Of a stretch of 64,000 nt of DNA, positions 47,564-56,902 are shown piece after piece; position 1 is the first letter of the stretch, and each line of letters starts with the position of its first letter. Source of the stretch: Microbacterium rhizomatis (GTDB taxonomy: Bacteria; Actinomycetota; Actinomycetes; Actinomycetales; Microbacteriaceae); contig NZ_VYSA01000003.1 in assembly GCF_008710745.1 (NCBI RefSeq), positions 310,001 through 374,000 on the forward strand. Direction: 5' to 3'. The notes beneath the pieces were generated by a model. The model was not told the DNA's origin. It did not search any database and worked only from the letters and a program-made list of their open reading frames with translations. Position numbers and translations under genes: made by a program.

Positions 47564-48916
47564 ATGAACGCCCCCGATAGCCCCACGCCCATCCCGTCCG
47601 AGGGAGCCTTCCCGCTGGCGGGCGCGTCCGCGACGGACGATGCCGAGCAGCTGATCGCTGCCCAGCAGTCCGGGCCGGAGGAACGTCCCAAGGTGAGCAA
47701 GGGTTTCATCACCCTCCTTGCGCTGGGTTTGTTCGGCACCTATCTGGCGTTCGTCACGCCGATCGCGATCTCCCTCGCCCTCCGAGTGCGCGTGCTTGCC
47801 CCGGACAATCCCGAGTACCTCGGAATCGTGCTCGGGCTCGGTTCCCTCGCTGCACTGCTGGTCGGGCCTCTCGGCGGTCAGCTCAGCGACCGCACCCGCT
47901 CGCGATTCGGACGCCGCCGGCCATGGCTCGTCGGCGGGACGATCGTCGGCCTGATCGGCCTCACGATCATGGCAGTCGGCCCCAACGTCGTGATCCTGGG
48001 GCTCGGTTGGATGATTGCGCAGGTCGGCTGGAGCCAGGCGACCAACGTCTTCACCACGATCCAGGCCGACAAGCTCCCCGAAACTCAGCGCGGCAAGGTC
48101 GGTGCGATCACCGGCTTCGTCACCATGGTCGCCCCCGTGTTCGGCGCGGTGCTCGGCGGCATCGTCGCCACTCAGCCGTTCCTGCTCTTTCTGGTGCCCG
48201 GGGCGATCGCCCTGCTGTTCGTGCTGATCTTCGTCCTCTTCTATAAGGATGCCGATAGCTGTACCTTCACGTTCGACGCCCCGCTGACTGCCAAGGTCGC
48301 GCTGGCCAACTACGTGTTCAACCCGAAGCGCTATCCCGACTTCGCGTGGAACTGGCTGGGTCGGTTCTTCTTCTTCTTCGGTCTCACTCTGAACACCTCC
48401 TACACGGCCTACTTCTTCGCCCAGCGACTGAACATCCCCGTTCTGGAGATCAGCGGCACTGTCGCCACCTTCGGACTGGTCGGCATTCTGGGTACCATTG
48501 CCGGCGTCTTCTTCGGTGGGTTCCTGTCCGACAGGCTGCGGCGCCGGAAGATCTTCGTCCTCGGCTCGGGCATCCTGTTCGGCATCGGCGCACTGATCAT
48601 GGTTGTCGCACCTGACCTGACGCTCCTGCTGATCGGATCGCTGTTGTGCAATATCAGCATCGGCGTGTTCTCCGCGGTTGATCAGGCGCTGTTCCTCGAC
48701 GTGCTTCCCGAACGGGACACCGAAGCCGGCCGCTTCATCAACATCACCCAGTTCGCGACGACGATCCCTCAGGCCCTCGCGCCGATCGCGGCATCCGCCG
48801 TTCTTGCGATGAGCGCGCTCACGGGGGAACCGAACTACGCGATCCTCTACATCGGCGCCGCGGTGCTCACGGTGATCGGCGGCATGGTGGTCTTGAAGGT
48901 CAAGTCCGTTCGGTAA
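47564..48916 (+). CDS. MFS transporter, probably oligosaccharide/glycoside importer
   Basis: A 450-residue, 12-helix major facilitator protein with a ~45-residue polar N-terminus. The loop 2-3 motif GGQLSDRTRSRFGRRRPWLV is the pattern shared by GPH/SUC-type sugar porters, which co-transport glycosides with cations. The second half has GGFLSDRLRRRKIFV at the equivalent place. AAAGGAG lies before the ATG. Placed between GH2 and GH1 genes, it probably imports the oligosaccharide they degrade. Confidence 0.82.
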   Translation: MNAPDSPTPIPSEGAFPLAGASATDDAEQLIAAQQSGPEERPKVSKGFITLLALGLFGTYLAFVTPIAISLALRVRVLAPDNPEYLGIVLGLGSLAALLVGPLGGQLSDRTRSRFGRRRPWLVGGTIVGLIGLTIMAVGPNVVILGLGWMIAQVGWSQATNVFTTIQADKLPETQRGKVGAITGFVTMVAPVFGAVLGGIVATQPFLLFLVPGAIALLFVLIFVLFYKDADSCTFTFDAPLTAKVALANYVFNPKRYPDFAWNWLGRFFFFFGLTLNTSYTAYFFAQRLNIPVLEISGTVATFGLVGILGTIAGVFFGGFLSDRLRRRKIFVLGSGILFGIGALIMVVAPDLTLLLIGSLLCNISIGVFSAVDQALFLDVLPERDTEAGRFINITQFATTIPQALAPIAASAVLAMSALTGEPNYAILYIGAAVLTVIGGMVVLKVKSVR

Positions 48917-48999
48917 CCCCTCGTCCCCAGCCCTGCGGCCCGTCCTCGTCGACCGGCCGCGACTCCCGTCGTCACCTGCTGCACTGAAGGAGAAGACCG

Positions 49000-50214
49000 A
49001 TGGCCGCCTATCCACACACATTCCTGTGGGGTGCGTCGACCTCGCCGCACCAAATCGAGGGCAACAACATCAACAGCGACTGGTGGGCACGGGAGGGCCT
49101 CATGCCCGGCATGGAACCCAGCGGTGACGCTGACGACAGCTACCACCGTTACCGCGAAGACATGCAGCTTCTCGCCGACGCGGGTTTGAATGCCTACCGC
49201 TTCGGCATCGAGTGGGCGCGCATCGAGCCGCGGCCCGGCGAGTTCTCGAACGCCGAGCTCGCGCACTACCGCCGCATGATCGACACGGCGCTCGAGCTCG
49301 GTCTGAAGCCGGTCGTGACACTGCATCACTTCAGCAACCCCCGCTGGTTCGCGGAAGAGGGCGGATGGCTGTCGCCCGCTGCGACCGACCGGTTCATCGC
49401 GTACGTGACCAGGGCCACCGAGGTCCTGCACGGCGTCGAATGGGTCATCACGATCAACGAGCCCAACATGATGGCGATGATGGTGATGCTGCAAGAGTCC
49501 ATGCGAAACGGTCAGTTGTCACAGTGGCAGAGCCCCACTGTCGAGGGTGAGTCCGACCGTGATCGGATCGCGGCCAGTCTTCCCGTCCCGACTGCAGAGT
49601 TCGCGGCCCCGTTCATTGATGCGCACCACGCCGTGCGTGACATCATCCGTCAGCGCGCCGGGGCACAGGTCGGCTGGTCGATCGCCAACGGGGCCTTCTA
49701 CTCGACGCCCGAGAATTCGACGAAGCTCGCCGAAGTCAGATTCCTCTGGGAAGACATCTACCTCGAGGCGTCCTCCGATGACGACTTCGTCGGCGTCCAG
49801 GCATACTCCGCCCAGGAGGTCGACGCGAACGGTCTCGTGCCGCATCCTGAGCACCCCGAGAACACAGCGGTCGGCTCCGCTTACCGTCCGGACGCGCTGG
49901 GCACGGCCCTCCGTCATTCAGCTGAAGTCACTGGACTGCCGACCCTCGTCACCGAGAACAGCATCGCCACCACCGATGACGCACGCCGGATCGAGTATAC
50001 GACCGCGGCGCTCGAAGGCCTCGAGGCTGCGATCGCCGACGGCGTCGACGTGCGCGGCTACCTGCACTGGTCGCTACTCGACAACTACGAGTGGGGTCAC
50101 TGGGGCCCCACCTTCGGGCTCATCGCCGTCGACCGCACGACGTTCGTGCGCACGCCGAAGCCGAGTCTGCACTGGCTCGGCAAGGTCGCGCAATCACGAG
50201 GCCAGAACGCTTAG
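49000..50214 (+). CDS. glycoside hydrolase family 1 beta-glycosidase
   Basis: A 404-residue GH1 enzyme. The N-terminal FLWGASTSPHQIEGN, acid/base Glu154 in TINEPN and nucleophile Glu319 in VTENSIAT (usually TENG) are all in place, as is the C-terminal YLHWSLLDNYEWGHWGPTFG. It is shorter than the usual ~450 residues. No signal peptide: a cytoplasmic beta-glucosidase/galactosidase acting on imported sugars. ATG at 49000 with GGAGAAG upstream; the next gene starts 8 nt after the stop. Confidence 0.93.
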   Translation: MAAYPHTFLWGASTSPHQIEGNNINSDWWAREGLMPGMEPSGDADDSYHRYREDMQLLADAGLNAYRFGIEWARIEPRPGEFSNAELAHYRRMIDTALELGLKPVVTLHHFSNPRWFAEEGGWLSPAATDRFIAYVTRATEVLHGVEWVITINEPNMMAMMVMLQESMRNGQLSQWQSPTVEGESDRDRIAASLPVPTAEFAAPFIDAHHAVRDIIRQRAGAQVGWSIANGAFYSTPENSTKLAEVRFLWEDIYLEASSDDDFVGVQAYSAQEVDANGLVPHPEHPENTAVGSAYRPDALGTALRHSAEVTGLPTLVTENSIATTDDARRIEYTTAALEGLEAAIADGVDVRGYLHWSLLDNYEWGHWGPTFGLIAVDRTTFVRTPKPSLHWLGKVAQSRGQNA

Positions 50215-50222
50215 GAGCCGCC

Positions 50223-50819
50223 GTGTCATTCATCGGAAACCTCATCGTCAAGCGGTTCATTCAGCGCGCTCACGACATGCGGGTGTCGCAGTTCACCGAG
50301 CTCGCCTCGGGGTCGGCCGACATCGTGTTCATCGGTGACAGCATCACCGCCGGTGGCCTCTGGCAGGAGTGGTTCCCCGACGTCGCCGTGGCCAACCGCG
50401 GCATCGACGGCGACCTCACCGCCGGCGTGCTCACGCGACTGTCGAGCGCGATCGTCGGCACACCGTCGAAGGTCTTCCTCCTCATCGGTACGAACGACCT
50501 CAGCTGGAAGATCAGCCCGGACGACATCGTCGCCCGGGTCACACAGATCGTTGACGGAATCAGAACCGCAGCACCGGGAGCCGAGATCGTGCTGCAGAGC
50601 GTGCTGCCTCGCAACGCGAAATTCCGCGACCGCATCAAGAATCTGAACGAGCGCTACCAGCAGCTCGTGCGAGATCAGAACATCACCTACCTCGATCTGT
50701 GGCCGGTGCTCTCCGGTGCCGATGGATCGCTGAAGCCCGAGTTCACCCTCGATTCCCTGCACCTGAACGGGGCGGCTTACCGCGCGTGGGTCTCCGTCCT
50801 CCGAAACCACATCGAGTAA
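50223..50819 (+). CDS. SGNH/GDSL-type esterase
   Basis: A 198-residue SGNH hydrolase with all blocks: IVFIGDSITAGG (Ser), ANRGIDGDLT (Gly), LLIGTNDLSW (Asn) and LDSLHLNGAAY (Asp/His). It has no export signal. In a cytoplasmic glycan-degradation operon it may remove acetyl groups that block the glycosidases; this is inferred from context. GTG at 50223 with AGGAG 4-8 nt upstream, overlapping the end of the GH1 gene. Confidence 0.88.
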   Translation: MSFIGNLIVKRFIQRAHDMRVSQFTELASGSADIVFIGDSITAGGLWQEWFPDVAVANRGIDGDLTAGVLTRLSSAIVGTPSKVFLLIGTNDLSWKISPDDIVARVTQIVDGIRTAAPGAEIVLQSVLPRNAKFRDRIKNLNERYQQLVRDQNITYLDLWPVLSGADGSLKPEFTLDSLHLNGAAYRAWVSVLRNHIE

Positions 50820-50857
50820 AGACCAGAACCATTCACTGTTTCGACGAAGGAGTTCCC

Positions 50858-52948
50858 ATGTCCCGGGATGCGCGAGCGCCCATCGATAGGGAGGCGTTGG
50901 TCACACGACACAACATCCGCATCACTGCGCCTCATCCCGAGCACGTTCTGAGCGTGGGGAACGGCGACTTCGCCTTCACGGCCGACATCACCGGACTGCA
51001 GACCTTCACCGACTTCCACGACCAGTCGACGGCGATCCGCCAGGGACGGAAGGTGGTCAACACGGCGACGATGAGCAGCTGGGGCTGGCATGCGATGCCC
51101 AATCCGGAGGGCTTCGTGCTCGACGACGCGATGTCAGAGCACCAGACCCGCCGCGGCGCGGTGCTCTACCCCGATCGCCACGACCTGGAGGGCGCGATGC
51201 GAGGCCAGGTCGCTGACGAGAACCGCGCAGGAGCATGGCTCAACGCCAACCCCCAGAGGCTCGACCTGGGGCGCATCGGGCTCGACTTCCTCGACGAGCA
51301 CGGCGGTTCGGTGGCGGTCGCCCCAGATGACCTCACCGACACAGAACAAGAACTCGATCTCTGGTCGGGAGTGATTCGTAGCCGGTTCCGCTACGTCGGC
51401 GTTGAGGTCGACGTCGAAACGGTTGCCGATCCGGATGCGTCCACGGTGGCTTTCCGGATCCGCTCAGCGCTCCTCGCCGAAGGCCGACTCCGGATCGTGC
51501 TGCGGTTCCCCTACGCGCACGCCGGATTCTTCCAGACCTCGGACTGGGGCGCGGAGGAAAGACACTCCTCGACACTCACCCCGGCGGGCGGCGCATCCCA
51601 TATCGACCGTGCCCTCGACGAAACGAGATACTGGGTCCATCTCCTCCACCCTGATGGCAGCGTCCTAGCAGGGAATGCGCCCCAGACCTTCATGATTACG
51701 GCTGAGAGTGCGCAACTCGACCTCGTCGCGAGCTTCACGCCGAGCGAAGCCACAGAGGAGCCGACATCGTTCGATCAGGTGGCTGCGGCATCCGCTCGCT
51801 CGTGGAAACAGTTCTGGATGTCGGGCGCTGCGATGGACCTCAGTGGGAGCGACGACCCACGCGCGAAGGAGCTGGAGCGGCGCGTGGTCTTGTCGCAATA
51901 CCTCACCGCGGTGAATTCAGCAGGCAGGATGCCGCCCGCAGAGACGGGACTCACCACGAACTCGTGGTCGGGAAAGGCGCACCTCGAGATGCACTTCTGG
52001 CACGCGGCGCACTTCGCGACCTGGGGGCGACCCGAGCTGCTCGAGCGCAGCCTTCCGTGGTACCTCGCGATCCTGGAGCGGGCGCGATCGACCGCGGCCG
52101 GCCAGGGCTATTCCGGTGCGCGGTGGCCGAAGCAGGTCGGTCCCGACGGGCGAGAGAGCCCCGACCCGATCGGATCGTTCCTCATCTGGCAGCAGCCGCA
52201 CGTGCTCTACCTGCTCGATCTCGTGTGGCGTGCTTCCGCGCCGGCTGCGCGCAGCGCGCTCGTCCTCGAGTATGCCGAACTCGTGGACGAGACGGCGGAG
52301 TTCATGGCGTCCTTCGTCGAGGAGCGCGACGACGCGTTCCACCTCCTGTCGCCGGTGATGCCGGCGCAGGAGTTCTACGACGTCACCACTACCGAAGACC
52401 CCACGTACGAGCTGGCCTCATGGTGGTGGGGGCTCGAGATCGCGCAGCGATGGCGCGAGCGGCGAGGGCTGGACCGGCACCCTGCGTGGGCAGACGTGCA
52501 GAATCGGATGGCGACGCCCTTTGTCCAAGACGGCCACTACACCGCGATCGCCACCGAACCCTACCTGCGACGCGATGACCACCCCGCCCTGCTGGCCGCG
52601 CTCGGTGTCGTTCCGCCCACCCCGGTGATCGACCCCGAGATCATGCGCGCGACCCTTCACGACGTGCTCGAGAACTGGGAGTGGCCGTCGGCATGGGGCT
52701 GGGACTTCCCCGTGTTGGCGATGACCGCAGCCCGGCTCGGAGAGCCCGACACCGCGGTCGACGCGCTCCTGCGCGACGAGATCAAGAACCAGTTCACCCT
52801 CGTGGGACACAACAGCCAGATGGGTTCGATCCTGCCTATCTATCTACCCGGCAACGGCTCGCTCCTCGCGGCCGTCTCGCTGCTGGCGACCACCGGCTTC
52901 CCGGATTCCTGGGCCGCCCAGACTGAGGGATTCATCGCGTGGCCGTGA
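50858..52948 (+). CDS. six-hairpin (alpha/alpha)6 glycosidase-superfamily protein, GH65-like
   Basis: A 696-residue cytoplasmic protein. An N-terminal beta-sandwich contains VLSVGNGDFAFTADITGLQT; the C-terminal two-thirds are helical and Trp-rich, with NSWSGKAHLEMHFWHAAHF and a likely general-acid Glu there, then ELASWWWGLEIAQRW. Proteins of this type, often left unnamed, occur in Bacteroidetes glycan loci and resemble GH65. I cannot give a substrate. AAGGAG before the ATG at 50858. Its 3' end overlaps the GH43 gene by 10 nt. Confidence 0.65.
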   Translation: MSRDARAPIDREALVTRHNIRITAPHPEHVLSVGNGDFAFTADITGLQTFTDFHDQSTAIRQGRKVVNTATMSSWGWHAMPNPEGFVLDDAMSEHQTRRGAVLYPDRHDLEGAMRGQVADENRAGAWLNANPQRLDLGRIGLDFLDEHGGSVAVAPDDLTDTEQELDLWSGVIRSRFRYVGVEVDVETVADPDASTVAFRIRSALLAEGRLRIVLRFPYAHAGFFQTSDWGAEERHSSTLTPAGGASHIDRALDETRYWVHLLHPDGSVLAGNAPQTFMITAESAQLDLVASFTPSEATEEPTSFDQVAAASARSWKQFWMSGAAMDLSGSDDPRAKELERRVVLSQYLTAVNSAGRMPPAETGLTTNSWSGKAHLEMHFWHAAHFATWGRPELLERSLPWYLAILERARSTAAGQGYSGARWPKQVGPDGRESPDPIGSFLIWQQPHVLYLLDLVWRASAPAARSALVLEYAELVDETAEFMASFVEERDDAFHLLSPVMPAQEFYDVTTTEDPTYELASWWWGLEIAQRWRERRGLDRHPAWADVQNRMATPFVQDGHYTAIATEPYLRRDDHPALLAALGVVPPTPVIDPEIMRATLHDVLENWEWPSAWGWDFPVLAMTAARLGEPDTAVDALLRDEIKNQFTLVGHNSQMGSILPIYLPGNGSLLAAVSLLATTGFPDSWAAQTEGFIAWP

Positions 52949-54015
52949 GCGGCATCCAGACATCGATCCGCCCCGGCCAGGTCTGGCTCGACACGAAGGG
53001 CGAGCGCATCCAGGCTCATGGCGGCTCGCTCTTCTACGAGAACGACACCTTCTACTGGTACGGCGAGAACAAGGAGAAGACCACTCCCGGAAGCGGCGTG
53101 TGGACGTGGGGCGTGCGCGCCTACTCTTCGACCGATCTGTACAACTGGGACGACCTCGGGCTGATCATCCCTCCGGTTCTCGATGATCCGGCATCTCCGC
53201 TGCATCCCGCCCAGAAGATGGATCGGCCGCACATCATCTTCAACGAAGAGACGGGGAAATACGTCTGCTGGGTGAAGCTGCTGGGTGACTCGGCGCACGC
53301 CACGCAGCGCTCCACGGTATTGACGGCCGACTCGTTGCTCGGACCGTACGAAGTCGTGCGGGCGGGATTCGAGCCCCTCGGGATGAGCGCCGGAGACTTC
53401 GACCTGGTCGTCGACCCGATCACGAAGAAGGCCTACTACTACTTCGAGAAGGTGCACACAGAGCTGATCTGCGCCGAACTCAGCGCTGACTACACCGACG
53501 TCTCAGGTGAGTACTCCACGCACTTTCCGCATCCCAGTCCACCGTTCACGCGAGAAGCCCCGGCGCACTTCGAGCGGCACGGCATCCACTATCTGCTCAC
53601 ATCGGGCTCGACGGGGTACTTCCCGAACTTCAGCGAGGTCGCCTCAGCGCCCGACTATCACGGACCCTGGGCCGTTCTCGGAGACCCCCACCCCGACGAC
53701 CCGACTCGCACGTCGTTCCGGTCTCAGATCAGCTGCGTGTTCCGGCATCCGAAGAAGAAGGATCTGTACATCGCGCTCGCGGACCGCTGGCTTCCGCAGT
53801 TGCCCGAAGACATCCCCAACGTCTACGACGTCGTCGCGGCGATGGCACGCGGCCAAGCGCCCCCGGACACGAGCGGCGGAGACCGCTCCGCGATGGCTGC
53901 CGGTCTCGGAGAGAACACGGCGATCGCCGACTACGTCTGGCTGCCCATCCGATTTGACGGAGACATCCCCCGCATCGACTGGCTCGATGAGTGGCGTCTC
54001 GAGGACTACGCATGA
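52939..54015 (+). CDS. glycoside hydrolase family 43-like five-bladed beta-propeller
   Basis: A 358-residue protein: IQAHGGSLFYENDTFYWYGE is close to the AHGG-type N-terminal motif of GH43 exo-beta-1,3-galactanase-related proteins, followed by KMDRPHIIFNEETGKYVCW, SAGDFDLVVDP and FTREAPAHFERHGIHYLLTS, the conserved Asp/Glu-bearing blades. No signal peptide is seen, unusual for galactanases. The GTG at 52939 overlaps the previous gene; a second GTG 6 nt on is possible. An arabinogalactan-derived substrate is a guess from subfamily resemblance. Confidence 0.75.
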   Translation: MAVSGIQTSIRPGQVWLDTKGERIQAHGGSLFYENDTFYWYGENKEKTTPGSGVWTWGVRAYSSTDLYNWDDLGLIIPPVLDDPASPLHPAQKMDRPHIIFNEETGKYVCWVKLLGDSAHATQRSTVLTADSLLGPYEVVRAGFEPLGMSAGDFDLVVDPITKKAYYYFEKVHTELICAELSADYTDVSGEYSTHFPHPSPPFTREAPAHFERHGIHYLLTSGSTGYFPNFSEVASAPDYHGPWAVLGDPHPDDPTRTSFRSQISCVFRHPKKKDLYIALADRWLPQLPEDIPNVYDVVAAMARGQAPPDTSGGDRSAMAAGLGENTAIADYVWLPIRFDGDIPRIDWLDEWRLEDYA

Positions 54016-54054
54016 TCATCCTGAGCCCGAACTTCATGAGAAAGAGCCTGACGA

Positions 54055-55065
54055 ATGACTGATGAACTCACACTCCTCAATGGCGACAGCCCGATCGGGG
54101 CGTGGCAAGCCCACCCGATCGGCGCTCAGATCATCGCGGGCATCGCGGCGCAAGGCGGGATGAACGAACAGGCCATCCGGCTCATGCGCAATATCCCGCT
54201 CGAACGCCTGATCAACGCGAACGGCACGGCGCCCGAGGGACTGCTCGACTCGCTCGTGGCGAAGGTCAACAGCGGTCAGACACCTGATCCAGACGCAGTG
54301 CCGACGAGCTGGGCTGAGAAGATCACGCCCGGGCGGTTCGCCGGCGAGACCGTCATCGTCACCGGTGCGGCCTCGGGAATCGGCCGCGCGGTCGCATCGC
54401 GCGTCGCTCGCGAAGGCGGGCGCGTCATCGCCGTGGATGTTTCCGAAGCGCGCCTCGACTCGTTTGTTGCGAGCCTGCCCGACGCCTCGATCACGGGTGT
54501 CGCCGCCGACATCACGAGCGCCGAGGGCATCGATCGCATTCTTGCCGCCACGGGCGGTCGGGCGGACGGGCTCGCCAACGTCGCCGGGCTGCTCGATGAC
54601 TTCAGCCCGATTCACGAGGTGCCGGATGCCGTCCTCGAGCGTGTCTTCAACGTCAACGTGTTCGGGCTCATCCGTCTCACGCGCGCAGTCGTGCCGCTCA
54701 TGATGGAGCGCCGTAGCGGCTCGATTGTGAACATCGCCTCGGAGGCGGCACTTCGTGGATCGTCAGCGGGACTCGCCTACACGGCATCCAAGAACGCGGT
54801 CGTGGGGATCACGAAGAACACCGCCTTCATGTACGAGCAGTACGGCATCCGCTCCAACGCGGTTGCTCCGGGAGGCACCCTCACCGGCATGCGCCCGGGC
54901 AACGTGAGTGAGTTCGGACAGGAGCGGCTCAACACCCACGTCGCGGATGCGCCCCTCGCGCTGCCCGAAGCGCTCGCCGCATCGATCACGTTCCTTCTCA
55001 GCAGCGACGGCGTGAACGTCAATGGCGCGGTGCTGCCGTCGGACGGCGGAGAGTCGATCTTTTAG
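54055..55065 (+). CDS. SDR-family dehydrogenase with a ~95-residue N-terminal extension
   Basis: A 336-residue protein. Residues ~96-336 form a classical SDR: VTGAASGIGRAVA, NVAGLLDD, NIASEAALRGS and YTASKNAVVG. Residues 1-95 are an extra helical module (GAWQAHPIGAQIIAGIAAQG, then RLMRNIPLERLI) not found in ordinary SDRs; it resembles short helical modules at the ends of some GH2/GH3 glycosidases. Last gene of the glycan locus, 39 nt after GH43, so it may oxidise a released sugar or aglycone. ATG at 54055 with GAAAGAG upstream. Confidence 0.75.
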   Translation: MTDELTLLNGDSPIGAWQAHPIGAQIIAGIAAQGGMNEQAIRLMRNIPLERLINANGTAPEGLLDSLVAKVNSGQTPDPDAVPTSWAEKITPGRFAGETVIVTGAASGIGRAVASRVAREGGRVIAVDVSEARLDSFVASLPDASITGVAADITSAEGIDRILAATGGRADGLANVAGLLDDFSPIHEVPDAVLERVFNVNVFGLIRLTRAVVPLMMERRSGSIVNIASEAALRGSSAGLAYTASKNAVVGITKNTAFMYEQYGIRSNAVAPGGTLTGMRPGNVSEFGQERLNTHVADAPLALPEALAASITFLLSSDGVNVNGAVLPSDGGESIF

Positions 55066-55080
55066 AAGTCGGAGACGCCG

Positions 55081-55114
55081 TACACCGGCCGATCCTTCCT
55101 GGGCGGCCGGTGTA
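55081..55114. terminator. bidirectional terminator between the SDR and ald
   Basis: A 10-bp stem, TACACCGGCC with GGCCGGTGTA, and a 14-nt loop between convergent genes, 15 nt after the SDR stop and 36 nt from the ald stop. Confidence 0.65.
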
Positions 55115-55150
55115 GCAGGGCACTCGTGTGCCGCGGATGGCCCGCGGGCG

Positions 55151-56275
55151 TCAGGCGGCGCGCGCGAGAAGGTCTCCGGCTGCCGCGAACTCGAGGCCGT
55201 GAGCTTCGGCGACGCCTCGGCTGGTGAGCACGCCGTCGTGCGTGCTGAGCCCGCGCGCGAGAGCAGCATCATCGGCGAGGGCGCCACGCCACCCCTTGTC
55301 CGCCAGCGCCAGCACGTACGGCGCCGTCGCATTCGTGAGCGCCGTGGTGGATGTCTCGGGCACCGCACCGGGCATGTTCGCGACGCAGTAGTAGGTCGAT
55401 CCGTGGACGGCGTACGTCGGGTCCTCGTGGGTCGTCGGCCGTGAGCCTTCGAAGCATCCGCCCTGGTCGATCGCGATGTCGACGAGCACAGAGCCGGGCT
55501 TCATGGCGGCGACCATGTCGTCCGTGACGAGCTTCGGCGCAGTGGCCCCCGGGACAAGAACCGATCCGATCACGAGGTCGGCGTCGCGGACCTGGTCGGC
55601 GATCTCGAGATAGGACGAATGACGGGTCTGCAGCAGCCCGCCGAACCCCGCTTCGAGCTGACGAAGACGAGACAACGACAGGTCGACGACCGTGACGTCG
55701 GCTCCGAGACCGACGGCGTTGCGCGCGGCGTTCTCGCCGGCGACTCCGCCACCGATCACGACCACCTTCGCCTTCCGCGTGCCGGGAACCCCGCCGAGCA
55801 GCGTGCCGCGACCACCGGCCGGCCGCATGAGATGGAAAGCGCCGACCTGCACGGAGAGCCTGCCGGCGACCTCGCTCATCGGGGCCAGCAGCGGGAGACT
55901 GCGATCGGCGAGCTGAACTGTCTCGTAGGCGATCGCTGTCGTGCCGCTCTTCAGAAGCGCTCGCGTGCAGTCCTCGGATGCTGCGAGATGCAGGTACGTG
56001 AAGAGCACCTGTCCTCGCCGCAGCCGAGCGTACTCCTGCGCGATCGGCTCCTTGACCTTGAGCAGCAGATCAGCGCTGCTCCACACGTCGTCCGCGCGAT
56101 CGAGGATCACCGCGCCCGCTGCGACGAAGTCGTCGTCGGAGATCCGTGATCCCTCCCCGGCGCCGCGTTCGATGAACACTTCGTGTCCACGCCCCGCGAG
56201 CGCATGCACCACCGCCGGCGTGACGGCGACTCGGTCTTCGTTGTTCTTTATCTCTGCAGGTACTCCGACGCGCAT
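55151..56275 (-). CDS. ald: alanine dehydrogenase
   Basis: A 374-residue NAD-dependent enzyme interconverting L-alanine and pyruvate plus ammonium. MRVGVPAEIKNNEDRVAVTP is the classic N-terminus; KVKEPIAQEY, the catalytic-His strand LFTYLHLAAS, the dinucleotide loop VVVIGGGVAGENAA and DIAIDQGGCFEGS follow. All are intact and the length is normal. AGAAGGGAAG precedes the ATG. It diverges from an Lrp/AsnC-family regulator, the usual arrangement for AldR-type control. Confidence 0.96.
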   Translation of the reverse strand: MRVGVPAEIKNNEDRVAVTPAVVHALAGRGHEVFIERGAGEGSRISDDDFVAAGAVILDRADDVWSSADLLLKVKEPIAQEYARLRRGQVLFTYLHLAASEDCTRALLKSGTTAIAYETVQLADRSLPLLAPMSEVAGRLSVQVGAFHLMRPAGGRGTLLGGVPGTRKAKVVVIGGGVAGENAARNAVGLGADVTVVDLSLSRLRQLEAGFGGLLQTRHSSYLEIADQVRDADLVIGSVLVPGATAPKLVTDDMVAAMKPGSVLVDIAIDQGGCFEGSRPTTHEDPTYAVHGSTYYCVANMPGAVPETSTTALTNATAPYVLALADKGWRGALADDAALARGLSTHDGVLTSRGVAEAHGLEFAAAGDLLARAA

Positions 56276-56350
56276 GTGAACTTCCCTTCTGGTCACGGCC
56301 AGTGTGTAGTAACAGCGGTAGGAGGGGTATCGTTCAGAAGATGATTCGCT

Positions 56351-56364
56351 CATTCAAGAGAATG
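56351..56364. promoter_or_regulatory. candidate Lrp-type operator between ald and the regulator
   Basis: CATTC-AAGA-GAATG is a perfect palindrome with 5-nt arms in an AT-richer stretch of the 126-nt divergent region, 76 nt from the ald start. Lrp-family proteins bind such AT-centred symmetric sites; other half-sites may lie nearby. Confidence 0.4.
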
Positions 56365-56401
56365 TGCGACGAAATATCGAAAAGAGAGGGGGGGAGCGGC
56401 G

Positions 56402-56887
56402 GTGGAACGGAAAACTCTGCGACAGGATCTGGACGACGTGGATCGTCGGCTGATCGCCGCCCTCGCCGCAGACGGGCGGATCACGAATGCCGAGCTCGCC
56501 GCGCGAGTGGGGCTCGCCCCGTCGACCGTGCACGGGCGAGTGCAGTCGCTCATCCAGAGCGGGGTGATCTCGGGGTTCACGGCCACCGTGAACAAAGCCA
56601 AGCTCGGTTTCGGGTTGCAGGCTCTTGTCGGCGTGACGTTGGCTCCCGGAGCACGTCAAGCCAGCATCACCGATTTCGCCGATCATGCGCGAGCTTTCCC
56701 CGAGGTCGTGCAGGTGTTCTTCCTCGGCGGGGTGGACGACTTCATGGTGCACGTCGCCGTGGCTGATTCGTCGGCGCTGCGTACCTTCGTCGTCGAGCAC
56801 ATCTCGGGTCATCCGCGCGTCGCATCCACGCGTACGAACATCATCTTCGACTACCACCGCAGCGCCAGCGTCGAGTCTTTCCGCTGA
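56402..56887 (+). CDS. Lrp/AsnC-family regulator, probable regulator of ald
   Basis: A 161-residue feast/famine regulator: helix-turn-helix (LDDVDRRLIAALAADGRITN, then AELAARVGLAPSTVHGRVQS) and a RAM domain (LQALVGVTLAPG... FPEVVQVFFLGGVDDFMVHV). Divergent position next to ald matches AldR of mycobacteria, which senses amino acids. GTG at 56402 with a purine-rich GGGGGAG upstream. A plausible promoter for the next block starts just after its stop. Confidence 0.88.
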   Translation: MERKTLRQDLDDVDRRLIAALAADGRITNAELAARVGLAPSTVHGRVQSLIQSGVISGFTATVNKAKLGFGLQALVGVTLAPGARQASITDFADHARAFPEVVQVFFLGGVDDFMVHVAVADSSALRTFVVEHISGHPRVASTRTNIIFDYHRSASVESFR

Positions 56888-56902
56888 GCGCGGCTGGTAA
56901 GC

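Noticed and set aside
55597..56229. Plus-strand frames opposite alanine dehydrogenase
   Set aside because: No motifs, no ribosome site; shadows of ald.
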